A stretch of 64,000 nt of DNA, from the NCBI GenBank assembly GCA_021821445.1, contig JAKACK010000001.1:1-64000 (forward strand), in the 5' to 3' direction. The position numbers and the translations under genes were made by a program. This DNA is from Microcaldota archaeon. GTDB lineage: Archaea > Micrarchaeota > Micrarchaeia > Micrarchaeales > Micrarchaeaceae. Positions 9,587 to 18,116 of the stretch are shown here, one piece after another (the stretch's first letter is position 1; the number at the start of each line of letters is the position of its first letter). The notes beneath the pieces are model-generated. The model saw only the letters and a list, made by a program, of their open reading frames with translations, had not been told where the DNA came from and searched no databases.

Positions 9587-11788
9587 GTGTTTATCATGGT
9601 TGAAGATATATTTGTAAGCAAGTTTTTAATGGATATGCTTGAAATTTTAAGGGGTAATGAAAACGTAGAAGAAAATTTCAAAAAATATCTTATTAATATG
9701 TTTGGTATTGAAAAAATTGATATTAATTTGTTTAAAAAGAATTCACTACAACAAAGTTCAATTGAAGCTTATGTTTACAATACAAAAAAAGTTTATATAG
9801 ATAATGAGATAAATGAATATTCTGCATTTCCGGAACTTTTAAATTTTAAAAATATGGGATATTCTAGTTGCCTTATATCTCCTATAAAAGCAAATGAGAA
9901 AATTATAGGCGAATTACGCCTTTTTTCAACATCGCCTAATAAATTTACAAGTGATATCTCTAATTTAATAGAACTTAGCACTACATTATTCGGATTAAAT
10001 TTAGATTATAATTTAGAAATTAAAAAAATAGGTAGAATTACAGATTATTTTGATGCAACTTTTAATTCGGAGGTTCCACACGCAATTATAAATTCTTCTA
10101 ATGTGGTAGTAAAATTTAACAAAGCTTTCATAAATGTATTTAAAAATTATCCTGAATCTAAGAATATAAATGATATGCTTGGGATTGGATTTACGGAATT
10201 ATCAGAACTTACTAATGGTAAATATTTAGACGTAAGTTTTGGAAAAAATAACTTTTTTAGGATTTATACTTATAAAATAAGTAGCTCCTTAATATTGATA
10301 ACTTTAGGTAATCTAAAAAATTATGCTAAATTAAAATCCTTTGGAAAAGTATTGAATCAACAGAAGCTCTTCTCAGTATTTTTATTAGATAATGATTATA
10401 AGATTACAGCATTATACGGAAACTTGTATGAAACCTTTGATACTGTAAAAAATTTATTGATTGAAAAGAATATTGAAGAGGTAATTGATGGAGGTATAAA
10501 AAAAGAGTTAGAGTCAATTACAGAGGATAGTTTTATATCTGATAAAGATTTAATTTTTCCAAATAGAACAGTTAATTGTAATATTATCATTAGTAAATAT
10601 GAATTAGGATATGTAATTCTAGCTATAAACAATTCTAATAAAAAAGAGATTTTAGAATTAAATAAATCAATTGCTGATTTTATAAAAACTTCTTCTGATA
10701 TTATAATGCAAGTAAATGAATTTGGATATATAATTGATTGTAATGAAACTGCTTTAAAAATTTTAGGTTATAACTCAAAAACTGATTTATTGGGAAAAGA
10801 TATTAAATCTATATATTATGATAACGATTTAGAAATATTGGATACAAATTTTAAATTTGCAAAAGACAATAAACCAGTAGATTCTATAGGTGGAAATATA
10901 ATAAAGAGAGATGGTTCTATTATACCTATAGATTATTCAATAAGATACATAGATAGTGAGGAAGAATCAGGTTATTTATTTATAATTAGGAATTTAGAAA
11001 CAACTATGCATTTGAAGGATATTGAGTCTGAATTGCATAAATCGGAATTACAAGCAAAGAGATTTAAAAATGCAAGTGATATGAAATCAGAATTTATATA
11101 TAATATAACGCACGAGCTAAAAACCCCGTTAACGAACATAAAAGGATTTACTGAATTGATGAAGGAGGGAGAATTCGGAAGTATAACTGATCAACAAATA
11201 GAATATCTTAATACAATACTAGAGGAATCTGATAGACTGATGTTAATTATATCACAAGTATTAGATGCGGCAAAACTTGAAGCAGATAAGGTGAAACTTG
11301 ATCTTAAAATGGTTAATTTAAAGGAATTATATAATAACCAAACTATAAAATCTTTAGAGGAATCTGCAAAAAATAAAGGTCTTACATTTACATGGGATGT
11401 AAGTTATGATATACCAGAGATAGAAGCAGATTTCAATAGGTTAATTCAGGTTTTGGTCAATTTAATAGGGAATTCAATTAAGTTTACAGAAAAGGGAGGT
11501 ATAACTATAAAAATATTTAAAAAATCAAGAAGGTACGTTCAATTTGAAATATCTGATACAGGTATTGGAATAGGAGAGGATGATAAAAGAAAGATATTTA
11601 AAAAATTTTATCAGGCACAAAAGAAAGATTTGATTAAACCAGATGGAACAGGTACAGGTTTAGGCTTGGCTATAACAAAAGATATTATTGCTTTACAAGG
11701 AGGAAAAATAAAATTTGATTCAGTACTTGGCAAAGGTACAAAATTTTGGTTTACTCTACCAATAACTCACAGTAGAAAAAAGAATTAA
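9587..11788 (+). CDS. PAS-domain sensor histidine kinase (probably soluble)
   Basis: HisKA 'EFIYNITHELKTPLTNIKGFTELMKEG', HATPase 'LVNLIGNSIKFTEKGGI', 'GTGTGLGLAI'; PAS 'IIDCNETALKILGYNS'. Confidence 0.95.
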   Translation: MFIMVEDIFVSKFLMDMLEILRGNENVEENFKKYLINMFGIEKIDINLFKKNSLQQSSIEAYVYNTKKVYIDNEINEYSAFPELLNFKNMGYSSCLISPIKANEKIIGELRLFSTSPNKFTSDISNLIELSTTLFGLNLDYNLEIKKIGRITDYFDATFNSEVPHAIINSSNVVVKFNKAFINVFKNYPESKNINDMLGIGFTELSELTNGKYLDVSFGKNNFFRIYTYKISSSLILITLGNLKNYAKLKSFGKVLNQQKLFSVFLLDNDYKITALYGNLYETFDTVKNLLIEKNIEEVIDGGIKKELESITEDSFISDKDLIFPNRTVNCNIIISKYELGYVILAINNSNKKEILELNKSIADFIKTSSDIIMQVNEFGYIIDCNETALKILGYNSKTDLLGKDIKSIYYDNDLEILDTNFKFAKDNKPVDSIGGNIIKRDGSIIPIDYSIRYIDSEEESGYLFIIRNLETTMHLKDIESELHKSELQAKRFKNASDMKSEFIYNITHELKTPLTNIKGFTELMKEGEFGSITDQQIEYLNTILEESDRLMLIISQVLDAAKLEADKVKLDLKMVNLKELYNNQTIKSLEESAKNKGLTFTWDVSYDIPEIEADFNRLIQVLVNLIGNSIKFTEKGGITIKIFKKSRRYVQFEISDTGIGIGEDDKRKIFKKFYQAQKKDLIKPDGTGTGLGLAITKDIIALQGGKIKFDSVLGKGTKFWFTLPITHSRKKN

Positions 11789-11841
11789 ATGTATTATTTT
11801 TTAATTAAATTGCTTGATATAAATCATAGATATTTATTTTA

Positions 11842-12375
11842 TTATTGGGTGTAATTTATGCTTGATATATATTGAGTGTTTGGTTCAATACCTAAGGATT
11901 CACTTACTGGGTATATATTTAATGTAACATTTGATTTGCTTACGGCTTCTGATTTTATTATTAAATTAGTATATTTACCAGATGTATTTATGTGTACAAT
12001 AGTCCCGATTGGAAGTTTTATCATTTCAGCTGTACTTGTAAATACTGGTGTATGTACAAGTTCTATAAAAGCCGTTTTTGAACTTGAGTTTATACTATCA
12101 AGTTTTATATAGTATTCACTATTGTTTAAATTATATAAAATTCCTCCTGTATAATTTAGACTTATAGTAATATTACCTGATTTAACATTAGTTCTTGTTA
12201 ATACTATAGCTAAAGCAATTATAACTATTATTATTACAATTCCAGATATTATTTTTGTATTATTGTTTTTCTTTTTGTCTTTTTTATCTGTTGTTTTCTT
12301 ATTATCTTTTTTTGGTTGATTTTGATTCTCTGTAAATACTTCAGCTTTATTTTTTGTAATTTCTTTTTTAACCAT
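11842..12375 (-). CDS. Single-TM membrane protein with Lys-rich cytoplasmic N-terminus
   Basis: KKTTDKKDKKKNNNTKIISGIVIIIVIIALAIVLT then extracytoplasmic domain. Confidence 0.6.
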   Translation of the reverse strand: MVKKEITKNKAEVFTENQNQPKKDNKKTTDKKDKKKNNNTKIISGIVIIIVIIALAIVLTRTNVKSGNITISLNYTGGILYNLNNSEYYIKLDSINSSSKTAFIELVHTPVFTSTAEMIKLPIGTIVHINTSGKYTNLIIKSEAVSKSNVTLNIYPVSESLGIEPNTQYISSINYTQ

Positions 12376-12500
12376 TTAATACACCAATTAATTTAATATT
12401 GATACTAAAATATATATTAGTTGCATATTATTTCCAATATTCGATAATTAATTTATACATAGGTTTTATAATTATAATTGTAAATATTAGTGGTGAGCAA

Positions 12501-13742
12501 TTGGTCAATTCTATGGATGAAAGGGGAACAGATAACTTAACTATTTATTCGGATGAGATTTTTTCATTAATAAACAGTAAACAACAGATTGCGTATCATG
12601 AAATAAATGATAATTTACATCATAAAATACCTAAAGAAGATTTGGATACAGTTTTAAAAAATTTAGAGTTATCTAAAAAAATTGCATCTCGTAGCAATGG
12701 AGGTATACTAACTTATTATTCTTTGTTGGATAAACCGTTAATAAATAAGATTCTTATTGTCGAAGATGATAAAAATATAAATAGATTGATGGCTTTATCA
12801 GTTGGAAAAGGTTTTGATATAAGGCAGGTTTATGATGGGGCAATTGCTATAAAAGAGATAAAGAAGGACAAGCCGAATTTAATAATCCTCGACTTAATGC
12901 TACCTAATATAGATGGTCTTCAGATATGTCAAATTGTGAAGAGTGACCCTGATTTATCAGATATCACTGTAATATTGGTAAGTGCAATGGACCCTACAAG
13001 CAACAGATTTAAAGGTATTAAGTATGGCGCAGATTATTATATTAAAAAACCATTTGATCCTGCTGAGCTAAGATCCCTTGTAACACTCTTCCTTAAGAAA
13101 AAAGGTAAACGTTTTGACCCTTTGATAGATCTTCCTGATGAAGATAGGATATCAGAAGAAATAGAAAGATCGTTGAATAAAGGTGAAAAATATAAAATAG
13201 GTATACTGAGTATAGAGAACCTTGGTTCTTATGCTAGTAGATTTGGAGAACACTCTGCAATAGTTATACTTAGGTTGATATCACAATTATTACAGGATAT
13301 AATAAAGAATAAAACACAAAATTTATTTGTAGGTTTCTTAAATAATGAATCATTTGTTATAGCAGGAATGGATGAGGATGTTAATAATACAGTAAAAGAG
13401 ATAAAAAATGAATTTGCGGCTGTACTTCCATTCATAGTACAGGATGTTGGTTATAAGCAAATAGATTTAAATTTAGATAATCTTTTTGAAACTAATGAAG
13501 TTCCTAAATTATCATTAAAATACGAGGAAGCTGAAAAAGAAAAGATAAAAGAGAGAAGAGAACGTATTCTCGAGGATAGAACAGTAAAAGATGAAAATAT
13601 AAGTTCGTATACTTATGATGAATTACAGAAATTATTTGGTAGGGAAGACTTTGATGTAATAATAACAAGAGATGCTTCAGGTATAAGATTAAGAGTAGGT
13701 AAGGTAAATTCGGATGGAAGCAATAAAAAAGACGATGTGTAA
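12501..13742 (+). CDS. wHTH - receiver (REC) - degenerate GGDEF-like response regulator
   Basis: REC: ILIVEDDKNINRLMALSV...PNLIILDLMLPNIDGLQIC...VILVSAMD...GADYYIKKPFDPAEL; then GILSIENLGSYASRFGEHSAIVILRLISQLLQDII...LFVGFLNNESFVIAG. TTG at 12501 or ATG at 12513 after GGTG is preferred over the ORF-track start at 12399. Confidence 0.85.
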   Translation: MVNSMDERGTDNLTIYSDEIFSLINSKQQIAYHEINDNLHHKIPKEDLDTVLKNLELSKKIASRSNGGILTYYSLLDKPLINKILIVEDDKNINRLMALSVGKGFDIRQVYDGAIAIKEIKKDKPNLIILDLMLPNIDGLQICQIVKSDPDLSDITVILVSAMDPTSNRFKGIKYGADYYIKKPFDPAELRSLVTLFLKKKGKRFDPLIDLPDEDRISEEIERSLNKGEKYKIGILSIENLGSYASRFGEHSAIVILRLISQLLQDIIKNKTQNLFVGFLNNESFVIAGMDEDVNNTVKEIKNEFAAVLPFIVQDVGYKQIDLNLDNLFETNEVPKLSLKYEEAEKEKIKERRERILEDRTVKDENISSYTYDELQKLFGREDFDVIITRDASGIRLRVGKVNSDGSNKKDDV

Positions 13743-14274
13743 TAGGAGCAATTATAAATCACAAGCAGCACTAGACTTTATGGTTTCTTATGGTGTTGCA
13801 TTTTTAGTTATTGCTATAGCTCTATACGTTGTTGCTACCTCAGGTGTTCTGCACCCTTCTTTAGCTGCTGATAAATGTACTCCATCACCAGGATTTGAAT
13901 GTGTTGATTCAGCAGCGTATACAAATGGTAGCGTTATAATAAAGCTTCTACAGATTACAGGAGGAACAATTAAAATAAATGCGGATGCTTGCTCATATTC
14001 ACTTAATGGAACAGATGAAGAAATACCAAAATATGGTAATATAAATTTAGTATCTAATACATTATATCCTGTTAATGCCATTCCAAGCACAGTTTATACC
14101 GATAATTCAACAATTTTAAATATTGATTGTTATGGTCCCTCAGGAATTGATAAGGGAAGATTAGGATCTACGTTCAGAGGTTATATATTCATAAATTATA
14201 CCATTGAAGAACCAGGTCTAATTAATAACCACACTGACGAAATGGTAGCGTATTTATCCACTGCATATAAATGA
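13714..14274 (+). CDS. Type IV pilin-like protein with class III-like signal (start may be ATG 13735)
   Basis: NYKSQAALDFMVSYGVAFLVIAIALYVVATSG: basic residue, SQAALDF, hydrophobic helix. Confidence 0.65.
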   Translation: MEAIKKTMCNRSNYKSQAALDFMVSYGVAFLVIAIALYVVATSGVLHPSLAADKCTPSPGFECVDSAAYTNGSVIIKLLQITGGTIKINADACSYSLNGTDEEIPKYGNINLVSNTLYPVNAIPSTVYTDNSTILNIDCYGPSGIDKGRLGSTFRGYIFINYTIEEPGLINNHTDEMVAYLSTAYK

Positions 14275-14314
14275 ATATATAAAGATTTTGCTATTAATAT
14301 AAATAAGGATACTT

Positions 14315-15190
14315 ATGAAATTTTTGGTGTTTGCTGTAATAATGATTTTTGCATTATCTATTATGTCTAATTTATCTTTTTCATCTACTCTAGTTACTGA
14401 GAATTCAGTTGTTAGTTTAAAGCCCTTTTACGTAAATATGACAGAACCTTATGTATCTACATTATACAATAATAGTACGGTATATTTGGGCAAAGTTGCA
14501 CCAGGCCAAACTTTTTATATAAAGATATTTTCAGGATCATTAAATTCAAAAAACCAGTTTATAAATTTAGGCTGGAACCAATTAGTTGCTTACGGATTAC
14601 CTAAAGGTTGGATTATAGATAATTCTTCTTTGTATGACAATTATTTGTCAGTAGAAATAAAAGCAGCGCCAAGTGCAAGTTATGGAATTTATAAATTTAA
14701 ATTAAAAGCTATAAATTTTGGAAATATGTCTGGTTTGGGGAATTCAATTATAAATTCTGAAATTAATGTTTCAGATAATGTTATTAATGTGACTATGCCT
14801 TATAATTTAATAACAACAGACCCTTTTGTTTATAAAAATGTTTATATCATAATAAACAATACAGGAGTTTCAGACAATCCATTTATAATAACTTCAACTG
14901 GTCTTCCAGATACGAGCTTTAATGAATCTGTAATAGCAGTACATGGACGTAAATCGGAAATTGCTTATCCAATATATCTCAATACACAGGGTATATATAA
15001 ATTGAATTTGAGTATAAAATCTGCAACGAGTCCAGAAGTAGAGAGGACTGAACAGATAAAAATAATTGCAAAAAGTAATCCTTATAATAATTATTTATCA
15101 GTGGGATCAGGTTCTCCTATATTTCCAATAATATATGCACCTTTAGAAGCAGTAATGTACTTTATAGGTTTATTAATAAAATTAATATAA
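14315..15190 (+). CDS. Secreted protein with signal peptide and C-terminal hydrophobic anchor
   Basis: MKFLVFAVIMIFALSIMSNLSFSS ... PIIYAPLEAVMYFIGLLIKLI. Confidence 0.65.
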   Translation: MKFLVFAVIMIFALSIMSNLSFSSTLVTENSVVSLKPFYVNMTEPYVSTLYNNSTVYLGKVAPGQTFYIKIFSGSLNSKNQFINLGWNQLVAYGLPKGWIIDNSSLYDNYLSVEIKAAPSASYGIYKFKLKAINFGNMSGLGNSIINSEINVSDNVINVTMPYNLITTDPFVYKNVYIIINNTGVSDNPFIITSTGLPDTSFNESVIAVHGRKSEIAYPIYLNTQGIYKLNLSIKSATSPEVERTEQIKIIAKSNPYNNYLSVGSGSPIFPIIYAPLEAVMYFIGLLIKLI

Positions 15191-15229
15191 ACAGATAGGT
15201 AAATCATAAATTAAAATTTTTAAAGATCT

Positions 15230-15529
15230 TTATTCCTTTTTCCCTCTAAGAAGTCCTTTAAAGTATCCTATTTCCTCATTATTTTCTGTTTTATTCTTTT
15301 CTTTGCTCTCTGTATTCAGATTTTTGTTATTTAAATAACTTTTGTTGATATCATTAAATTTTTTGAGTTCTTCGTTTAACACTTTATGAGTATTCTCCCA
15401 GCCTTCAGTAACCTTTTGTGCCTTCTTAAATGATTCGTTGACTCCTGATATCATATTATTTAAATCTAAATCGTTCACTTGTTTTGAATTTTTTTCTTTT
15501 TTATTCTTAAATCCCAACATATTATTCAC
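15230..15529 (-). CDS. Small charged protein, paralog of 15940-16425
   Basis: MNNM start and ENNEEIGYFKGLLRGKK C-terminus shared with neighbouring ORF. Confidence 0.55.
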   Translation of the reverse strand: MNNMLGFKNKKEKNSKQVNDLDLNNMISGVNESFKKAQKVTEGWENTHKVLNEELKKFNDINKSYLNNKNLNTESKEKNKTENNEEIGYFKGLLRGKKE

Positions 15530-15632
15530 CTTATATAAGATTTATATCATTTAAATATTTAAAGGTTTACCAATAAAAATTTTTAGATTAAAAATTATGA
15601 ATGCTTACCAATAATAGGGTTTAAAATAATCG

Positions 15633-15925
15633 TTTTATAATGACTTCAACTGGTCTCCTAGATACAAGTTTTAATGAATTTGTTAGCAGTACAGGGTCTT
15701 AAATCAGAAATTGCTTATCCAATATATCTAAATATAATGTTATATAAAGTGAATTTAATTATAAAATCTGCAACGAGTCCAGAAGTAGTGAGAACTGGAC
15801 AGATAAAAGTAATTGCAAAAAGTAATCCTTATTATAATTACCTTTCTTTAAGATACGTTCTCTAATATTCTCTATAATATATAAACAGTAATGTACTTTA
15901 TAGATTTATTAATAAAACTAATATA
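15633..15925 (+). pseudogene. Decayed partial copy of the 3' half of the 14315-15190 gene
   Basis: Near-identical stretches (acttcaactggtct; attgcttatccaatatatct; ataaaatctgcaacgagtccagaagta; attgcaaaaagtaatcctta) with disrupting indels. Confidence 0.8.
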
Positions 15926-15939
15926 AAATGATAAGTACA

Positions 15940-16425
15940 TTATAAATTAAAATTTTTGAAATCTTTATTACTTTTCAATCTAAGAAGTCCTTTTAGGTAA
16001 CTTGTTTCCTCATTATTTTCTATTTCAGTTACTGCTTCATTTAGTTTTTGGTAAACTGTTTCATTCAAATCATTTCCCTGTAGTTTTAAATTGTCACACC
16101 TTATGTTAAATTCTTCATCTTTAAATTCTGATAATTTTAAAAGAGCCTTATAAGCACCTTTATTCTCAGTGTTTTTTTCTATATCCTTTTTTAAACGTTC
16201 ACTTAACTTATCCATATTCTCCACGAATGCTTTATCTCCGAATCTATTCTGCAAATAAAGTTTTCTACTTAATTCTTCTGTTATTTTATCTTTTGATAAT
16301 TCTACTGATATCCCAGCAGCATCGCTAAATGAGTTATTAATTTCAGTGATCTTTTCCTGAACTCTTTTCAAAGTATCATTAATATCATCTTTATTATTTT
16401 TGGCCTCAAAAACCATATTATTCAC
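15940..16425 (-). CDS. Small charged coiled-coil protein, paralog of 15230-15529
   Basis: MNNM...EIENNEETSYLKGLLRLK. Confidence 0.55.
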   Translation of the reverse strand: MNNMVFEAKNNKDDINDTLKRVQEKITEINNSFSDAAGISVELSKDKITEELSRKLYLQNRFGDKAFVENMDKLSERLKKDIEKNTENKGAYKALLKLSEFKDEEFNIRCDNLKLQGNDLNETVYQKLNEAVTEIENNEETSYLKGLLRLKSNKDFKNFNL

Positions 16426-16640
16426 CTTATATGTAATTTATATTTTTTAAATATTTAAGGGTTTGTTTATAGATTTTTAGGAAAAGTTTGATATGTTTAT
16501 TAAATTAACTTGAATTAAGATTAATTTTATTAAACTAAATCTAATTTTCTAATAAATAATTGGTGTGTTATAGAAATATTTTATATGAAAGTTATGTATA
16601 TGCATAAAAATTTATTCAATAAAAATTTATTAGGGATTTT

Positions 16641-17348
16641 ATGGTAAAAAATAACACAGATAAAAAAGAAAAAAACAAAGATGAAAATATTAAAGTTAAA
16701 TTTATCAAAGTGGCTTCAGTATCTGATATTGCTAGATATAATTGTAATTTCGCAAAAAATACCTCATCTATAATATCCATAGAGTATAATGGTAAGTATA
16801 GACTGATAGGAGAAGGGGAAAAAATTACTGATACTGCAATATATTATTATTTTGATTCAGATAAAATTTCTGATTATTTAATTTATAGGCCTACGAATAG
16901 CAGGGATGTTGGATTTTCAAATTCTATCAATGGTATTGATGGTTACAACAATTACGTTTTTAATATTATAAACGCTCTAAATAATCCTTTCAAAGAAACT
17001 GATATCAATACTAAAAATATAAAACAAGTTAAAATTAAAAATTATAAATCATTGATTTTAGGTATTGCAAACAAAAATATTGAAGATAGTAATTTACCAA
17101 AATTATACTTATTTAAATCAGGATCAAAATATTTTATAAGTTCTTTTGAATTATTTAATTCTGGGGAAACTCCTATATTTGCTTACTCAGAAATAGATAC
17201 GAAAGGTTTATCAGACTTACCTAAATTCTTTAAGTATGATTATAATTCCGATATTATAGAAATAAATAATAATCTTTTGCAAGATAATTTAATATACCTG
17301 AGAATAATTAATTTATCAGATTCTCTTAATTTTTTCAGGCCCGAATAG
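16641..17348 (+). CDS. Hypothetical protein; stop codon lies inside the following tRNA
   Basis: Long ORF, ends ..FFRPE* = ccc gaa tag within tRNA-Asn. Confidence 0.6.
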   Translation: MVKNNTDKKEKNKDENIKVKFIKVASVSDIARYNCNFAKNTSSIISIEYNGKYRLIGEGEKITDTAIYYYFDSDKISDYLIYRPTNSRDVGFSNSINGIDGYNNYVFNIINALNNPFKETDINTKNIKQVKIKNYKSLILGIANKNIEDSNLPKLYLFKSGSKYFISSFELFNSGETPIFAYSEIDTKGLSDLPKFFKYDYNSDIIEINNNLLQDNLIYLRIINLSDSLNFFRPE

Positions 17349-17410
17349 CTCAGTGGTAGAGCGACTGACTGTTAATCAGTAGGTCGTAGGTCCGATCCCT
17401 ACTCCGGGCG
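17339..17410 (+). tRNA. tRNA-Asn (GTT)
   Basis: GCCCGAATAGCTCAGTGGTAGAGCGACTGACTGTTAATCAGTAGGTCGTAGGTCCGATCCCTACTCCGGGCG, anticodon GTT. Confidence 0.93.
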
Positions 17411-17447
17411 CATTTATGCGTACCTAATTTTTTAACTTTTCGTTTAT

Positions 17448-17963
17448 TTATATATCGATTACTACGTCAGTCTTATATTTACCCTTGATATTTTTTATGG
17501 ATAAATTGTATCTGGATACCCCTTTTACCTCTATTTCAGAATACTTATTAGCTTTCTTAACAGATTCCAATTTCATAATTGCATATATTTTCTTCTTAGT
17601 CTTTCTTATTTTGATCTCTATGACCTTATACACAAATACCCCTCTATAATCTGCTATTGAAAGGGTATCTTGAAGTAAATACCAAAGTATATCATATTCA
17701 GAATCAGAACCTATAGAGGCCGAATCTTTTATTGTCAATACATAAGTTTTTTTAATTACTGAATTATTTACATCCTTTTTTATTTTATTTATGTCTGCTA
17801 TAGTATTTGACATTGCCAATACTGAATTCGCTAATACTTCACATAAACTATTTCCATATGCCTCAAATTCAACATCTGCGGTATGTGGCAAATATTTAAA
17901 TTTCTTGGAATTAATTTTTAATTGTGAGTCGGAAGTTTCAGTGTTAGTGTGATTATTAGTCAT
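17448..17963 (-). CDS. Archease
   Basis: KYLPHTADVEFEAYGNSLCEVLANSVLAMSNTI..., ILWYLLQDTLSIADYRGVF, VKGVSRYNLSIK. Confidence 0.92.
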   Translation of the reverse strand: MTNNHTNTETSDSQLKINSKKFKYLPHTADVEFEAYGNSLCEVLANSVLAMSNTIADINKIKKDVNNSVIKKTYVLTIKDSASIGSDSEYDILWYLLQDTLSIADYRGVFVYKVIEIKIRKTKKKIYAIMKLESVKKANKYSEIEVKGVSRYNLSIKNIKGKYKTDVVIDI

Positions 17964-18116
17964 GATTTCACCTATATTTTTTAATTTTTTAGCAGCTATC
18001 TGTGTTTATATTATAAATTGATAAAATATTCCTTATTTGGATTTAATCAAAATATATATATTTATATTCGTTAATATATTTATAAGTCCTATGAAGAAAA
18101 GAGTAACTGCTGATAT

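Larger units (their letters stand above)
14885..16480. repeat. Tandem segmental duplication, unit A ~14885-15585 and unit B ~15633-16480
   Basis: Direct reading shows collinear similarity over the plus gene 3' end, the intergenic region, and both ends of the convergent minus gene. Confidence 0.8.

Noticed and set aside
15674-15865. 63-aa ORF as an intact gene
   Set aside because: It is a fragment of the duplicated, disrupted copy of the 14315-15190 gene.
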